DNA of 64,000 bases from Vibrio europaeus (GTDB taxonomy: Bacteria > Pseudomonadota > Gammaproteobacteria > Enterobacterales > Vibrionaceae): positions 1,674,001-1,738,000 of the forward strand of contig NZ_LUAX01000001.1 in NCBI RefSeq assembly GCF_001695575.1, written 5' to 3'. Each line of letters opens with the position of its first letter. Within the stretch, counting starts at the first letter, position 1. Positions 36,475-46,092 of the stretch are shown one piece after another. The position numbers and the translations under genes are program-made. The notes below the pieces were generated by a model that was not told the origin of the DNA, did not search any database, and saw only the letters and a program-made list of their open reading frames with translations.

Positions 36475-39177
36475 TTATGCTTCAGCTTTTGCTTTCTTAG
36501 CTTTTGGTGCTGCTTTCGCTGCTTCTTGGTCTGCTTTCTTCTTGATAACTGTAGTACCTTCGAAAGTTTCGCCTTCAACGAACGCTTTACCGTAGTAAGA
36601 AGCAAGTAGAACTTCTTTCAGCTCAGTGATTAGAGGGTAACGTGGGTTAGCACCTGTACACTGGTCATCGAACGCTTCAACAGCTAGCTCGTCTAGTTTC
36701 GCTACGAAGTCAGCTTCAGAAACACCCGCTGCTTGGATAGACATTGGAATGTCTAGGTTACCTTTTAGCTCATCCAACCATGCTAGTAGACGTTCAATCT
36801 TCTGAGCAGTACGGTCACCAGCTTGGCTTAGGCCTAGGTGGTCAGCAACTTCAGCGTAACGACGACGTGCTTGTGGGCGGTCGTATTGAGAGAACGCAGT
36901 TTGCTTAGTTGGGTTGTCGTTCGCGTTGTAACGAACAACGTTAGAGATTAGTAGTGCGTTCGCCAGACCGTGTGGTAGGTGGAACTCAGCACCAATCTTG
37001 TGAGCCATTGAGTGACAAACACCTAGGAATGCGTTCGCAAATGCCACACCAGCGATAGTTGCTGCGTTGTGTACTTTCTCACGAGCGATTGGGTCTGCTG
37101 CACCGTTAGCGTAGCTTGATGGTAGGTACTCTTTAAGCATCTTAAGTGCTTGTAGAGCTTGACCATCTGAGTATTCGTTAGCAAGAACTGATACATAAGC
37201 TTCTAGTGCGTGAGTTACTGCATCGTAACCACCGAACGCTGTTAGAGACTTAGGCATGTTCATTACTAGGTTCGCATCAACGATAGCCATGTTTGGCGTA
37301 ATTTCGTAGTCCGCTAGTGGGTACTTAGCACCCGTCTTGTCGTCGGTAACAACTGCGAATGGAGTAACTTCTGAACCCGTACCTGAAGTGGTAGTGATAC
37401 AAACAAGCTCAGCCTTTTTACCCATTTTAGGGAACTTGTAGATACGTTTACGGATATCCATGAAGCGCATTGCTAGTTCAGCGAAGTGCGTTTCTGGGTG
37501 CTCGTACATTACCCACATGATCTTAGCCGCATCCATTGGAGAACCGCCACCTAGCGCTAGGATAACGTCTGGCTGGAAGCTCTTCATTGCTTCAGCACCT
37601 TTCTCTACTACTGATAGAGTTGGATCCGCTTCTACGTCGAAGAATACTTGAACTTCGATGCCTTGAGCTTTCAGTAGTTTCACTACTTCATCAGCGTAGC
37701 CGTTGTTGAATAGGAAACGGTCAGTAACTAGGAATGCGCGTTTCTTATCTTCTAGGTCGCCAAGAGCGATTGGAAGGCTACCACGACGGAAGTAGATAGA
37801 CTTAGGTAGTTTGTGCCACAACATGTTTTCAGCTCGCTTCGCTACAGTTTTCTTGTTGATAAGGTGCTTAGGACCTACGTTCTCAGAGATAGAGTTACCA
37901 CCCCATGAACCACAACCTAGAGTTAGAGAAGGCGCTACGTTGAAGTTGTAAAGGTCACCGATACCACCGTGAGTCGTTGGGATGTTTACAAGAATACGTG
38001 CCGTTTTTAGCTTGTCACCGAAGTAACGGATGCGGTCTGCGTTTGTGTCTTGGTTTGTGTATAGGCCAGATGTGTGACCAATACCACCGATTTCAACCAT
38101 AGTTACTGCTTGAGCTACTGCGTCTTCGAAATCGTCAGCGCGGAACAGACCTAGAGTTGGAGATAGTTTCTCGTGAGCGAATGCGTCGTCGTAAGAAACC
38201 TTACCAAGACCTTCACCAACAAGAACTTTAGTATCAGCAGGAACTTTAACGCCTGCTAGCTCAGCGATAGCCGCTGCTGGCTGACCAACGATTTTAGCGT
38301 TAAGCGCGCCGTCGATAAGAAGGACTTTACGTACTTTATCTGCGTCAGCTTTGCTAAGTACAACCGCTTTGTGAGTTGCGAAACGCTCTTTCACTTCGTC
38401 GTATACTTCGTCAACTACGATTGCTGCCTGCTCAGAAGCACATACTACGCCGTTATCGAACGTCTTAGACATTAGGATAGAAGCAACTGCACGCTTAACG
38501 TCAGCCGTTTCATCGATAACAACAGGAACGTTACCCGCACCTACACCGATTGCTGGCTTACCAGAAGAGTATGCAGCTTTCACCATGCCTGGACCACCAG
38601 TTGCAAGGATAAGAGCAATGTCATCGTGCTTCATTAGGCCGTTAGAAAGCTCTACAGATGGCTGGTCAATCCAACCAATGATGTCTTTTGGAGCACCCGC
38701 TGCTACTGCTGCGTCTAGAACCAGTTTCGCTGCATCGTTCGTTGAGTTTTTCGCACGTGGGTGTGGCGAGAAGATGATGCCGTTACGAGTTTTTAGAGAG
38801 ATTAGAGATTTGAAAATTGCAGTAGATGTTGGGTTAGTTGTTGGTACGATACCACAGATGATACCTACAGGTTCTGCGATAGTCATTGTACCTAGGTTGT
38901 CGTCTTCTTCTAAGATGCCACAAGTTTTTTCATCTTTGTATTTGTTGTAGATGAACTCTGACGCGAAGTGGTTTTTGATAACCTTGTCTTCAACAATACC
39001 CATGCCAGACTCTTCAACCGCTTGTTGCGCTAGCGGGATACGAGCGTGGTTAGCTGCTAAAGATGCTGCACGGAAGATTGCGTCTACTTTCTCTTGAGAG
39101 AACGTTGCAAACTCTGCTTGTGCCGCTTTAACGCGAGCAACCATTGCATCTAGTTCAGCCATATTAGTTACAGGCAT
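36475..39177 (-). CDS. adhE: AdhE, bifunctional acetaldehyde-CoA/alcohol dehydrogenase
   Basis: Fermentative enzyme reducing acetyl-CoA to acetaldehyde and ethanol, regenerating NAD; it forms large cytoplasmic filaments called spirosomes. The 900 residues hold an N-terminal aldehyde dehydrogenase domain with the catalytic Cys in DNGVVCASEQ and a C-terminal iron-dependent alcohol dehydrogenase domain (LALGGGSPMDAAK, CITTTSGTGSEVTPFAVV, and His ligands in CHSMAHKIGAEFHLPHG). The tail is Lys/Ala-rich. AGGAGA lies before the ATG. The long upstream region fits a complex anaerobic control region. Confidence 0.96.
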   Translation of the reverse strand: MPVTNMAELDAMVARVKAAQAEFATFSQEKVDAIFRAASLAANHARIPLAQQAVEESGMGIVEDKVIKNHFASEFIYNKYKDEKTCGILEEDDNLGTMTIAEPVGIICGIVPTTNPTSTAIFKSLISLKTRNGIIFSPHPRAKNSTNDAAKLVLDAAVAAGAPKDIIGWIDQPSVELSNGLMKHDDIALILATGGPGMVKAAYSSGKPAIGVGAGNVPVVIDETADVKRAVASILMSKTFDNGVVCASEQAAIVVDEVYDEVKERFATHKAVVLSKADADKVRKVLLIDGALNAKIVGQPAAAIAELAGVKVPADTKVLVGEGLGKVSYDDAFAHEKLSPTLGLFRADDFEDAVAQAVTMVEIGGIGHTSGLYTNQDTNADRIRYFGDKLKTARILVNIPTTHGGIGDLYNFNVAPSLTLGCGSWGGNSISENVGPKHLINKKTVAKRAENMLWHKLPKSIYFRRGSLPIALGDLEDKKRAFLVTDRFLFNNGYADEVVKLLKAQGIEVQVFFDVEADPTLSVVEKGAEAMKSFQPDVILALGGGSPMDAAKIMWVMYEHPETHFAELAMRFMDIRKRIYKFPKMGKKAELVCITTTSGTGSEVTPFAVVTDDKTGAKYPLADYEITPNMAIVDANLVMNMPKSLTAFGGYDAVTHALEAYVSVLANEYSDGQALQALKMLKEYLPSSYANGAADPIAREKVHNAATIAGVAFANAFLGVCHSMAHKIGAEFHLPHGLANALLISNVVRYNANDNPTKQTAFSQYDRPQARRRYAEVADHLGLSQAGDRTAQKIERLLAWLDELKGNLDIPMSIQAAGVSEADFVAKLDELAVEAFDDQCTGANPRYPLITELKEVLLASYYGKAFVEGETFEGTTVIKKKADQEAAKAAPKAKKAKAEA

Positions 39178-39791
39178 AGTGAATCTCCTAAATTGATAAA
39201 TATTAAAAACTTTTTAGTAAGGCCACTGTGATTGTCAGAACAGAGTTCTTAGTAAATCGCTTTCAGGACTGAGTATATTATTTCAGGTTGTGAAAAAAAT
39301 TGACCCAGATCAGTTCTGAAAAACTATTTACCCACTTAGTGGTACACAAATCTCATATTTCTTTTTAATTCAATAAAAATCATAGACTTAAATCACACAA
39401 CACCATTGAGCAATTTTACATCAATTGAACAACTAAATTTGCAATCTGACCATATTTTGTAAAAAAGTTTCATTTTCTGACCACAGACTTACATGTAATC
39501 CATAAACTTTGTGCTACTGAGAGTATATCCAAAGCTAACTATCTCTCTATAATCGGACTTATTTTTTACTGAAAATGTGCGAATGTTAACGTTTATGTAA
39601 AACGCTCATTTTTTTCAACTACATTCTACGTAACAAAGTATGTCATTAGTATTTACGTTTTTTTCAATAATAAGATTTTCTCAGTAATGAAATAGTTTTA
39701 ACTTTAGTTTTTTTCATTCGTTCACGGCTAGATTTTCGACTATATTCCGCATGTAATCCGTTCCCTCTTTTATTTTGTGTAGGCACACCGA
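39178..39791. other. Long AT-rich control region between adhE and the ychE-like gene
   Basis: About 610 bp with no gene. It must contain divergent promoters for adhE and the ychE-like gene. A FNR-like site is noted at 39300-39313. No structured RNA was recognised. Confidence 0.5.
39300..39313. promoter_or_regulatory. Possible FNR-type site upstream of adhE
   Basis: TTGAC-CCAG-ATCAG matches the FNR consensus TTGAT-N4-ATCAA at eight of ten positions, about 125 bp before adhE. AdhE is anaerobically regulated in relatives, so the site is plausible, but two mismatches leave it uncertain. Confidence 0.3.
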
Positions 39792-40430
39792 ATGCAAACG
39801 TTCGAAATCGCAATCTTTTTGCAGTTTTTTCTTGGCTTAGTCGCAGCAGTTAACCCTGTTGGTATCATGCCTGTGTTCGTTTCTTTAACCGGTCATATGA
39901 CTCAAGAAGAGAAAAACAAAACGGCAGTGACCGCCAACTTAGCGGTGGCTATTATTTTGGTTGTCTCTTTAATGGCCGGCCAAATGCTGCTCGATATGTT
40001 TAGCATCTCGTTAGACTCGTTTCGTGTGGCAGGCGGGTTGCTGCTGCTAAGTATCGCCTTCTCTATGATGAGCGGTAAACTTGGTGAAGATAAGCAGAAC
40101 AAACAAGAAAAGTCGGAATACGTCAGTCGAGAACAGATTGGTGTTGTGCCATTAGCGATGCCCCTTATGGCAGGCCCCGGTGCAATCAGCTCAACGATTG
40201 TCTATGGCTCTCGTTATCCAGGTATGTTTGATACCGTTGGAATCATAGTTACCATCGTACTGTTCGCACTGTGCACGTGGCTGCTGTTTCGCTCTGCACC
40301 ACTTATCGTGCGCTTCCTAGGTCAAACAGGTATTAACGTCATCACCCGTATTATGGGTCTTATTCTGGGCGCTCTAGGCATTGAGTTTATTGCTAACGGC
40401 CTACGCAATCTCTTCCCAGGGTTAGCCTAA
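39792..40430 (+). CDS. ychE: MarC/YchE-family inner-membrane protein
   Basis: A 212-residue protein with about six membrane helices; family stretches are FFLGLVAAVNPVGIMPVFVS and PLAMPLMAGPGAISSTIV. Function is not established for the family; a transport role is often suggested. Its position divergent from adhE is the same as ychE in E. coli, which supports the symbol. Confidence 0.87.
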   Translation: MQTFEIAIFLQFFLGLVAAVNPVGIMPVFVSLTGHMTQEEKNKTAVTANLAVAIILVVSLMAGQMLLDMFSISLDSFRVAGGLLLLSIAFSMMSGKLGEDKQNKQEKSEYVSREQIGVVPLAMPLMAGPGAISSTIVYGSRYPGMFDTVGIIVTIVLFALCTWLLFRSAPLIVRFLGQTGINVITRIMGLILGALGIEFIANGLRNLFPGLA

Positions 40431-40479
40431 ATAAATTAATCGAGTATGATAGAGCGACCTAAATCAATATCGCTCTATC

Positions 40480-41328
40480 ATGCCGAGACACTCTTTAAAG
40501 CATCACCTTTACGTTATTATCTTTGGTACCCACACAAAAGCGGGCCGAGCATTTGATCTCGCGCTTATTGTGGCGATTTTGTCTTCTTTGATCGTACTGG
40601 TCTTAGAGTCCATTCCGTCTATTAAAGCAAACTGGGGTACACAACTTAGATACGTTGAGTACACCTTTACTGCTTTGTTCACACTAGAATACTTGTTAAG
40701 ACTCTACTGCTCTCCAAAGCCAGCCGCGTATGCGAAAAGCTTTTACGGTGTCATTGATTTACTGGCAATTCTCCCCACCTATTTAGCCTTCTTCTTCCCG
40801 GCAGCTTCGTTTATGGGTGTGATCCGAGCGTTGAGGATAATGCGCATTTTCCGCATCTTAAAATTGGTACGATATCTACAAGACTCAAATATCTTGCTCA
40901 GATCTCTACTGATGGCCAAGCGTAAGATTTTTATCTTCTTTACCACAGTTGCCATTTTGGTCACCATTTTCGGTGCACTGATTTATGTAATTGAAGGGCC
41001 TAAAAACGGCTTTACCAGTATTCCACAAAGCATCTATTGGGCGATCGTGACCATTACTACGGTCGGGTATGGTGATTTAGTGCCTCAAACCGCTTTGGGT
41101 AAAGCCATCGCCTCGATGACGATGCTTTTGGGTTACTCAATACTGGCGGTGCCTACTGGCATTATTACTGCTGAACTAAACCAAGAGATGAGCTCACACA
41201 AGACGTTGGTTAAATGCCCGAATTGTATGCAAACAGGACATGATAGTGACGCTCTACACTGTAAGCACTGTGGTAGCGAATTAGCAGACCCTGATCTGCG
41301 TGTGGTGCCCGTTGAGAAATCAACTTAG
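40480..41328 (+). CDS. Voltage-gated potassium channel with C-terminal zinc ribbon
   Basis: A 282-residue ion channel: six helices, with an S4 voltage sensor of regularly spaced arginines (RALRIMRIFRILKLVR, 116-131), a pore helix and the potassium filter TVGYGD (194-199), then S6. The C-terminus is unusual: two CxxC pairs (CPNC 246-249 and CKHC 261-264) form a likely zinc ribbon of about 20 residues. Prokaryotic Kv channels are known, but the cytoplasmic zinc ribbon suggests sensing or assembly control; that is inference. Its stop overlaps the next, convergent gene. Confidence 0.9.
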   Translation: MPRHSLKHHLYVIIFGTHTKAGRAFDLALIVAILSSLIVLVLESIPSIKANWGTQLRYVEYTFTALFTLEYLLRLYCSPKPAAYAKSFYGVIDLLAILPTYLAFFFPAASFMGVIRALRIMRIFRILKLVRYLQDSNILLRSLLMAKRKIFIFFTTVAILVTIFGALIYVIEGPKNGFTSIPQSIYWAIVTITTVGYGDLVPQTALGKAIASMTMLLGYSILAVPTGIITAELNQEMSSHKTLVKCPNCMQTGHDSDALHCKHCGSELADPDLRVVPVEKST

Positions 41329-41735
41329 TTTTGAATAGCGTATCGCTGGTCTAAGTATCTGACGGTTAACCAACCGAAGACCAGCGCACTAAACCATGAC
41401 GATACGGCAAGCCAACTTAACCAGGTGCTTATCACAAGACCGCTCGCCAGTAACATACCAATGTAGTACGTCACCCGTGAAACTCTTTGCCTGTGATAAT
41501 TAGCAGTCCAAACAGCGGCCAAAATGGTCGCACATGCTGACAAGCCAACCCCGATCACATCAGAAATGAAGACGACATCTCTCCACCAGTCCACATAACA
41601 AACCCCACCACTCCCAAACTCTTCTGGGCAGAACAGTATCGCGGCCCATGAGATTAACTCGCCAACCAACATATGGGTAACAACCCATGCTGCGATCGCC
41701 GCAACGACAGTAAGAAAGATACGTAGGATACTCAT
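41325..41735 (-). CDS. Small membrane protein of unknown function
   Basis: A 136-residue protein with about four hydrophobic segments (near residues 5-30, 52-74, 88-107 and 109-125) and two cysteines in the first periplasmic loop (FCPEEFGSGGVCYVDWW). No family is recognised. The gene overlaps the potassium channel gene by 4 bp at the 3' ends. It is followed upstream on its strand by asd and the asd terminator, so it has its own promoter. Confidence 0.7.
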   Translation of the reverse strand: MSILRIFLTVVAAIAAWVVTHMLVGELISWAAILFCPEEFGSGGVCYVDWWRDVVFISDVIGVGLSACATILAAVWTANYHRQRVSRVTYYIGMLLASGLVISTWLSWLAVSSWFSALVFGWLTVRYLDQRYAIQN

Positions 41736-41752
41736 TGTTTCCCTTAATAAAA

Positions 41753-41779
41753 AAGACCCTACTAAAAGAGTAGGGTCTT
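41753..41779 (-). terminator. Terminator of asd
   Basis: AAGACCCTACT pairs with AGTAGGGTCTT around a 5-nt loop, followed on the minus strand by TTTTTATT. Confidence 0.9.
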
Positions 41780-41806
41780 GATTGATAAAGGCAAATCTAA
41801 TTGAGG

Positions 41807-42937
41807 TTAGGCTTTTTCATTTAAGATAATACGTAGCGTACGACGTAACGGCTCAGCCGCGCCCCATAACAGTTGGTCACCAACCGTAAACGCGTTTAGG
41901 AAATCATCTCCCATTGCCATCTTACGTAGACGACCTACTGGAATAGACAAGGTACCTGTTACTTTCGCAGGCGTTAGCTCTTGCGCTGTGATATCGCGAT
42001 CATTCGGGATCACTTTAACCCAGTCGTTGTGCGTTGCGATCATCTCTTCGATCTCGTCCATAGGCACATTTTGCTTCAGCTTGATAGTCAGGGCTTGAGA
42101 GTGACAACGCATCGCGCCAATACGAACACAGGTTCCGTCAATTGGCACTGGTGCATCTTGGAAACCAAGGATCTTGTTTGCTTCAACCCCTGCTTTCCAC
42201 TCTTCTTTGCTTTGACCATTGTCGCGCTTAACATCAATCCATGGGATCAGAGAGCCTGCGAGTGGCACACCGAACTTATCCGTTGGGAAAGAGCCACCGC
42301 GCATGGTGTCAGCCACTTTCTTGTCGATATCTAGAATTGAACTTGAAGGATTAGCCAGCTCTGAGCTGACGGAATCATTGATCACACCCATTTGCGAGAT
42401 CAACTCACGCATGTTTTGCGCACCAGCACCCGAAGCTGCTTGGTAAGTCATCGCGCTTGTCCACTCAACCAGACCTTTCTCGAATAAGCCGCCTAAACCC
42501 ATTAGCATCAGACTCACGGTACAGTTACCACCCACAAAGGTATTTGTACCACCATGGATACCTTGTTGAATCTGGTTTTGGTTAACAGGGTCTAGTGTAA
42601 TAATCGAATCTTGCGCCATACGTAAGGTTGATGCTGCATCAATCCAGTAACCTTTCCAACCCGCTTGGCGTAGTGCTGGGTAAACTTTTTCCGTGTAGCT
42701 ACCACCTTGACAAGTGATCACTGCATCCAGCTGTTTTAGGCTCTCAATATCGAAAGCATCCTGTAGTAGGCCTGCCTCTTTACCTACCTTACTATTTCCA
42801 AATAAGGGTGCAGGAATACCGATCTGAGATGTGCTGTAAAAAACTGGCTCAATAAGGTCAAAATCTTTCTCTTCAACCATTCGCTGCATTAGCACAGAGC
42901 CCACCATGCCACGCCAACCGACTAAACCTACTCTCAT
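41807..42937 (-). CDS. asd: Aspartate-semialdehyde dehydrogenase
   Basis: Makes aspartate semialdehyde from aspartyl phosphate for lysine, diaminopimelate, threonine and methionine synthesis. It belongs to the enterobacterial-type Asd: [20 protein letters not shown] at the N-terminus (NADP-binding), the active-site Cys in [15 protein letters not shown], and [12 protein letters not shown] carrying the catalytic His region. A TTG at 42943 is in frame, but GGAGAG is spaced 6 nt from the ATG at 42937, giving 376 residues. Monocistronic. Confidence 0.96.
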   Translation of the reverse strand: MRVGLVGWRGMVGSVLMQRMVEEKDFDLIEPVFYSTSQIGIPAPLFGNSKVGKEAGLLQDAFDIESLKQLDAVITCQGGSYTEKVYPALRQAGWKGYWIDAASTLRMAQDSIITLDPVNQNQIQQGIHGGTNTFVGGNCTVSLMLMGLGGLFEKGLVEWTSAMTYQAASGAGAQNMRELISQMGVINDSVSSELANPSSSILDIDKKVADTMRGGSFPTDKFGVPLAGSLIPWIDVKRDNGQSKEEWKAGVEANKILGFQDAPVPIDGTCVRIGAMRCHSQALTIKLKQNVPMDEIEEMIATHNDWVKVIPNDRDITAQELTPAKVTGTLSIPVGRLRKMAMGDDFLNAFTVGDQLLWGAAEPLRRTLRIILNEKA

Positions 42938-43384
42938 TCTCAACTCTCCGTGTATTCAATTTTAAAAAGGGTATAGCTCAATATTCAATTTTCGCAGCAA
43001 AATCTCAAGAGAAAATTGCACCAAACCTGTAACTTTTATTTCTTATTTTATAAATAACCACTAAAAGCCTTGTTTTGTCGCCTTTTTCACCTGTTGTTGT
43101 TTGCCAATATAAAAACTCACTTCTAAAGAGCAATAACGAAAAGAACGTGCCACATATTATTTACATTTTGATACAAACATATCGACAAGATTTAACGTTT
43201 AACCATATTTTTAACTATAAATATTTCAATCAACAGACTTAACTCACACGAAAGAGACATTTTATCGAAATATTATTCCATCTAATGTAGAGTCCCCTAC
43301 GTCCTTAAAAAGGGGTTAACACTCCTTCGCATACAGAATTGTTCCCCTGTTTGCATTTGCTAATAAACAATTAAGAGGCTCCGT
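42938..43384. other. Intergenic region between asd and nhaC-like gene, with possible two-state leader
   Basis: About 450 bp without a gene. Near nhaC, AGGGG (43311-43315) can pair with either of two CCCCT copies, 43294-43298 or 43344-43348, which would give mutually exclusive hairpins in the leader. No known riboswitch pattern is recognised. The rest is AT-rich promoter sequence. Confidence 0.35.
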
Positions 43385-44821
43385 ATGACGCAACATACTC
43401 CCCGTCTGCCAAGTTTGATGCAGGTTGTTGTCTCCCTTGGGTTATTCTTGCTGATGGCGTTTTCGTTCACCGCCAAGCTTGATCTCCCCATTCAACTCGC
43501 CTTATACATCGGCTGGTTCATTATCATCACTCTAGGTATCCGTTTAGGTCACAAGTATAAAGAGTTAGAAAAAGCAGCTCTGAACGGTATTTCTAACGGA
43601 TTGGGTGCCGTACTCATTCTACTTGCCGTTGGTGCTCTGGTTGGTACCTGGATTTCAGGCGGCATCGTCCCGACTATTATCTACTATGGTCTGAAAGCTA
43701 TTCACCCTTCGATTTTCCTTTTAGCTACGATGATCATCTGTTCCCTAACCGCTTTAGCGACCGGTACGTCATGGGGCGCTGCGGGTACTGCTGGTATCGC
43801 GATGATGGGTATCGGTCAAGGTCTTGGTGTTCCTGCTCCAATTACCGCTGGTGCAGTGCTATCAGGCTGTTACTTTGGCGATAAGATGTCTCCGCTTTCA
43901 GATTCAGTGATCTTGGCTTCATCAATGTCTAACGTTGAAGTGGTTGAGCACATTAAAGGCATGCTGCCAGTTGCCCTGATCAGTTACATTATTACCGGTA
44001 TCATGTTTACTGCGTTTGGCTTCCACTACGCAGGTAATGTCGATATGTCTCAGGTGCAATCTGTTATCCAAGCGATGGAACAACAGTTCTACATTACACC
44101 TTACTCTTTTGTCCCTGTGGTTATCGTGCTCGGTTTACTCGCGATGCGCATGCCTTCTTTCCCGGTCATCAGCTTTGGTTCACTGCTGGGTATTATCTGG
44201 GCAGTGATGATTCAAGACGTAGACTTCCTACAAGCATTCAATACCGCTTGGGCACCCTTTGAGATTGAATCTGGCGTTGGTTTCATAGACTCGATTCTTA
44301 ACCGTGGTGGCATGTCATCAATGCTTGGTTCAGTGGCTGTTATCGTATTTGGTTTAGGTTTCGGCGGCCTACTAGATAAAGTCGGTGTACTAGAAACGAT
44401 TGCTAAACTGTTTGAGCGTCGCGTTCAAAGCGCAGGTTCTCTAGCAACTAGCACCATTGGTACTGCATTTATGGGTAACGTATTTGGCTCAGCGATGTAC
44501 GTATCTCTTATCCTAACGCCTAAGATCTGTGCGAAGAACTACGACCGTTTGGGTTACAAACGTAAGAACTTGTCACGTAACGCAGAGTTTGGTGGCACAC
44601 TGACTTCAGGTATGGTGCCATGGAGTGACAACGGTATCTACATGGCGAGTATTCTTGGTGTTGCAACCCTCTCTTACGCACCGTTTATGTGGTTGAGCTT
44701 CGTATGTATCATCGTCACCATCATCACTTCTTACATGGGTTGGTTTGTTGATAAGTGCGAACCGACGGCGACCTCAGAGGTTTTAGAAGAAGACGCAGAG
44801 TTGACTAAGCAGACAGCTTAA
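43385..44821 (+). CDS. nhaC: NhaC-family sodium/proton antiporter
   Basis: A 478-residue inner-membrane protein with about 11-12 helices. Family stretches are SLTALATGTSWGAAGTAGIA, SGCYFGDKMSPLSDSVILAS and TSGMVPWSDNGIYMASILG. NhaC proteins exchange Na+ for H+; some relatives in vibrios and Pasteurella are amino-acid (lysine) transporters controlled by lysine riboswitches, but no such riboswitch is seen here. The neighbour asd belongs to the lysine pathway, so a lysine-related role remains possible. AGAGG precedes the ATG. Confidence 0.85.
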   Translation: MTQHTPRLPSLMQVVVSLGLFLLMAFSFTAKLDLPIQLALYIGWFIIITLGIRLGHKYKELEKAALNGISNGLGAVLILLAVGALVGTWISGGIVPTIIYYGLKAIHPSIFLLATMIICSLTALATGTSWGAAGTAGIAMMGIGQGLGVPAPITAGAVLSGCYFGDKMSPLSDSVILASSMSNVEVVEHIKGMLPVALISYIITGIMFTAFGFHYAGNVDMSQVQSVIQAMEQQFYITPYSFVPVVIVLGLLAMRMPSFPVISFGSLLGIIWAVMIQDVDFLQAFNTAWAPFEIESGVGFIDSILNRGGMSSMLGSVAVIVFGLGFGGLLDKVGVLETIAKLFERRVQSAGSLATSTIGTAFMGNVFGSAMYVSLILTPKICAKNYDRLGYKRKNLSRNAEFGGTLTSGMVPWSDNGIYMASILGVATLSYAPFMWLSFVCIIVTIITSYMGWFVDKCEPTATSEVLEEDAELTKQTA

Positions 44822-44840
44822 ACCACTCAACATATAGCAA

Positions 44841-44866
44841 AAGCGCCTCAACTGAGGCGCTTTTTT
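44841..44866. terminator. Terminator between nhaC and the lipoprotein gene
   Basis: AAGCGCCTCA pairs with TGAGGCGCTT around a 2-nt gap, with TTTT after it on the plus strand and A-rich sequence before it, so it can serve both convergent genes. Confidence 0.88.
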
Positions 44867-44875
44867 ATTGCTGAT

Positions 44876-46036
44876 CTAATCGACTTTTTTGGCCGCACTC
44901 CGTTTACCTAACAGGTAACCTAATCCTAACGGTGCGAAGAAAATAGCGACGATAAACAGCACAAAGTAGATGATAGTGCTCTTAATCAATACCACGAGCT
45001 TATCCATCGCAAGAGCAACAACGTCTTGCGAAACTTTATCAATATCTTGGGCAAACTTTTCTCGTTCGGCACTGATGATCAAGGCAATTTCAGCACGCTC
45101 GCGGGCGACCATCTGCTCTAGTGCCTGACGCTCAGAACTCAATTGCTCCAACCTATCAGCTGTACGATTGTCAATCTCTTGCACTAGCGGCTGCAACTGA
45201 ATCGACATTTGACGAGCAAGGTCTTCCATATACTGAGGGTTGTTGTTAACGAAATCTTGGAACGACTCAGACGTGAGCTGAATACTCTTAAGCGTTTCTG
45301 TCAGTTGTTCACCACTCACGCTACTGTTCATCGCAATCAGCTGTGCCTTCCAAGTCATGAGTTTAGGAGTCTGTTCAGAGACTAAACTCAATCGATCAGA
45401 CACATCCCCTAGCGCTTCTGGCATAGTCCCGAGGGTTGAGACCGCTTCATCTTCACCAATTTCATGCGCTTGTAACCAAGATCGATAGGCAGGGATGCGG
45501 ATAAGAGAGAGATCTTCAAATGGGTGAGCGCGAGCAAAATCCGTCACAAACTGCTTCGTCGATTTATAGTGCGACCCTTTAAACAATGATTTCGCCAGTT
45601 TATCGATTTCACTGGTTAACTGATTGGACACCTGCTGCGCATGGGGTGTGCTAAACAGCTCTTTACCCGCACCCGATGCGAAAAACTGATTCATCTGCTC
45701 AGTAAACACCCAAGCATCAACCAAAGCAGCTGTCGGGTTCACTTGGTAAGTCGATTGCTGGATACCCTCTTCCGCATTTATTTTCCACAGTAAGACGTAG
45801 GATTGATGCAGCTTATCCTGCGAATCATAACTGGCAGAGATAGCATCAGCGGCTTGCTCAACTTGAGAGAAAAACTGTTGAGTATATTCGCGTGTCAGCA
45901 AACGCATGTTCAGCTCTTGCTGGGTTAGCGGTGTGGTTTGGCTATCAAACTTAACCTCAAGTAATGAACAGCCACCACTCAACAAGATAGCAGTTAGAAG
46001 CCAAATTTTAGCAAAACGGCTCATTTGAATTTTCAA
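44876..46036 (-). CDS. Lipoprotein with C-terminal membrane anchor, unknown function
   Basis: A 386-residue protein with a lipoprotein signal (lipobox LSGGC, Cys about residue 23), a long helical periplasmic region, a coiled coil around 290-335 (DNRTADRLEQLSSERQALEQ, REKFAQDIDKVSQDV) and a C-terminal membrane helix (about 350-375) ending GKRSAAKK in the cytoplasm. An N-terminal lipid plus a C-terminal span is unusual. It follows the membrane Hpt gene by 56 bp on the same strand, so the two may act together, perhaps as a periplasmic sensor. No family is recognised. Confidence 0.75.
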   Translation of the reverse strand: MKIQMSRFAKIWLLTAILLSGGCSLLEVKFDSQTTPLTQQELNMRLLTREYTQQFFSQVEQAADAISASYDSQDKLHQSYVLLWKINAEEGIQQSTYQVNPTAALVDAWVFTEQMNQFFASGAGKELFSTPHAQQVSNQLTSEIDKLAKSLFKGSHYKSTKQFVTDFARAHPFEDLSLIRIPAYRSWLQAHEIGEDEAVSTLGTMPEALGDVSDRLSLVSEQTPKLMTWKAQLIAMNSSVSGEQLTETLKSIQLTSESFQDFVNNNPQYMEDLARQMSIQLQPLVQEIDNRTADRLEQLSSERQALEQMVARERAEIALIISAEREKFAQDIDKVSQDVVALAMDKLVVLIKSTIIYFVLFIVAIFFAPLGLGYLLGKRSAAKKVD

Positions 46037-46092
46037 CCTCAGATAGACATAAAATACGCGCGATATTCTATACCTTAAAAGTCAGAATACGG

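Noticed and set aside
43000..43384. Lysine riboswitch before the NhaC-type gene
   Set aside because: Expected because some NhaC relatives are lysine transporters, but the conserved L-box core and the roughly 170-nt fold are not recognisable.
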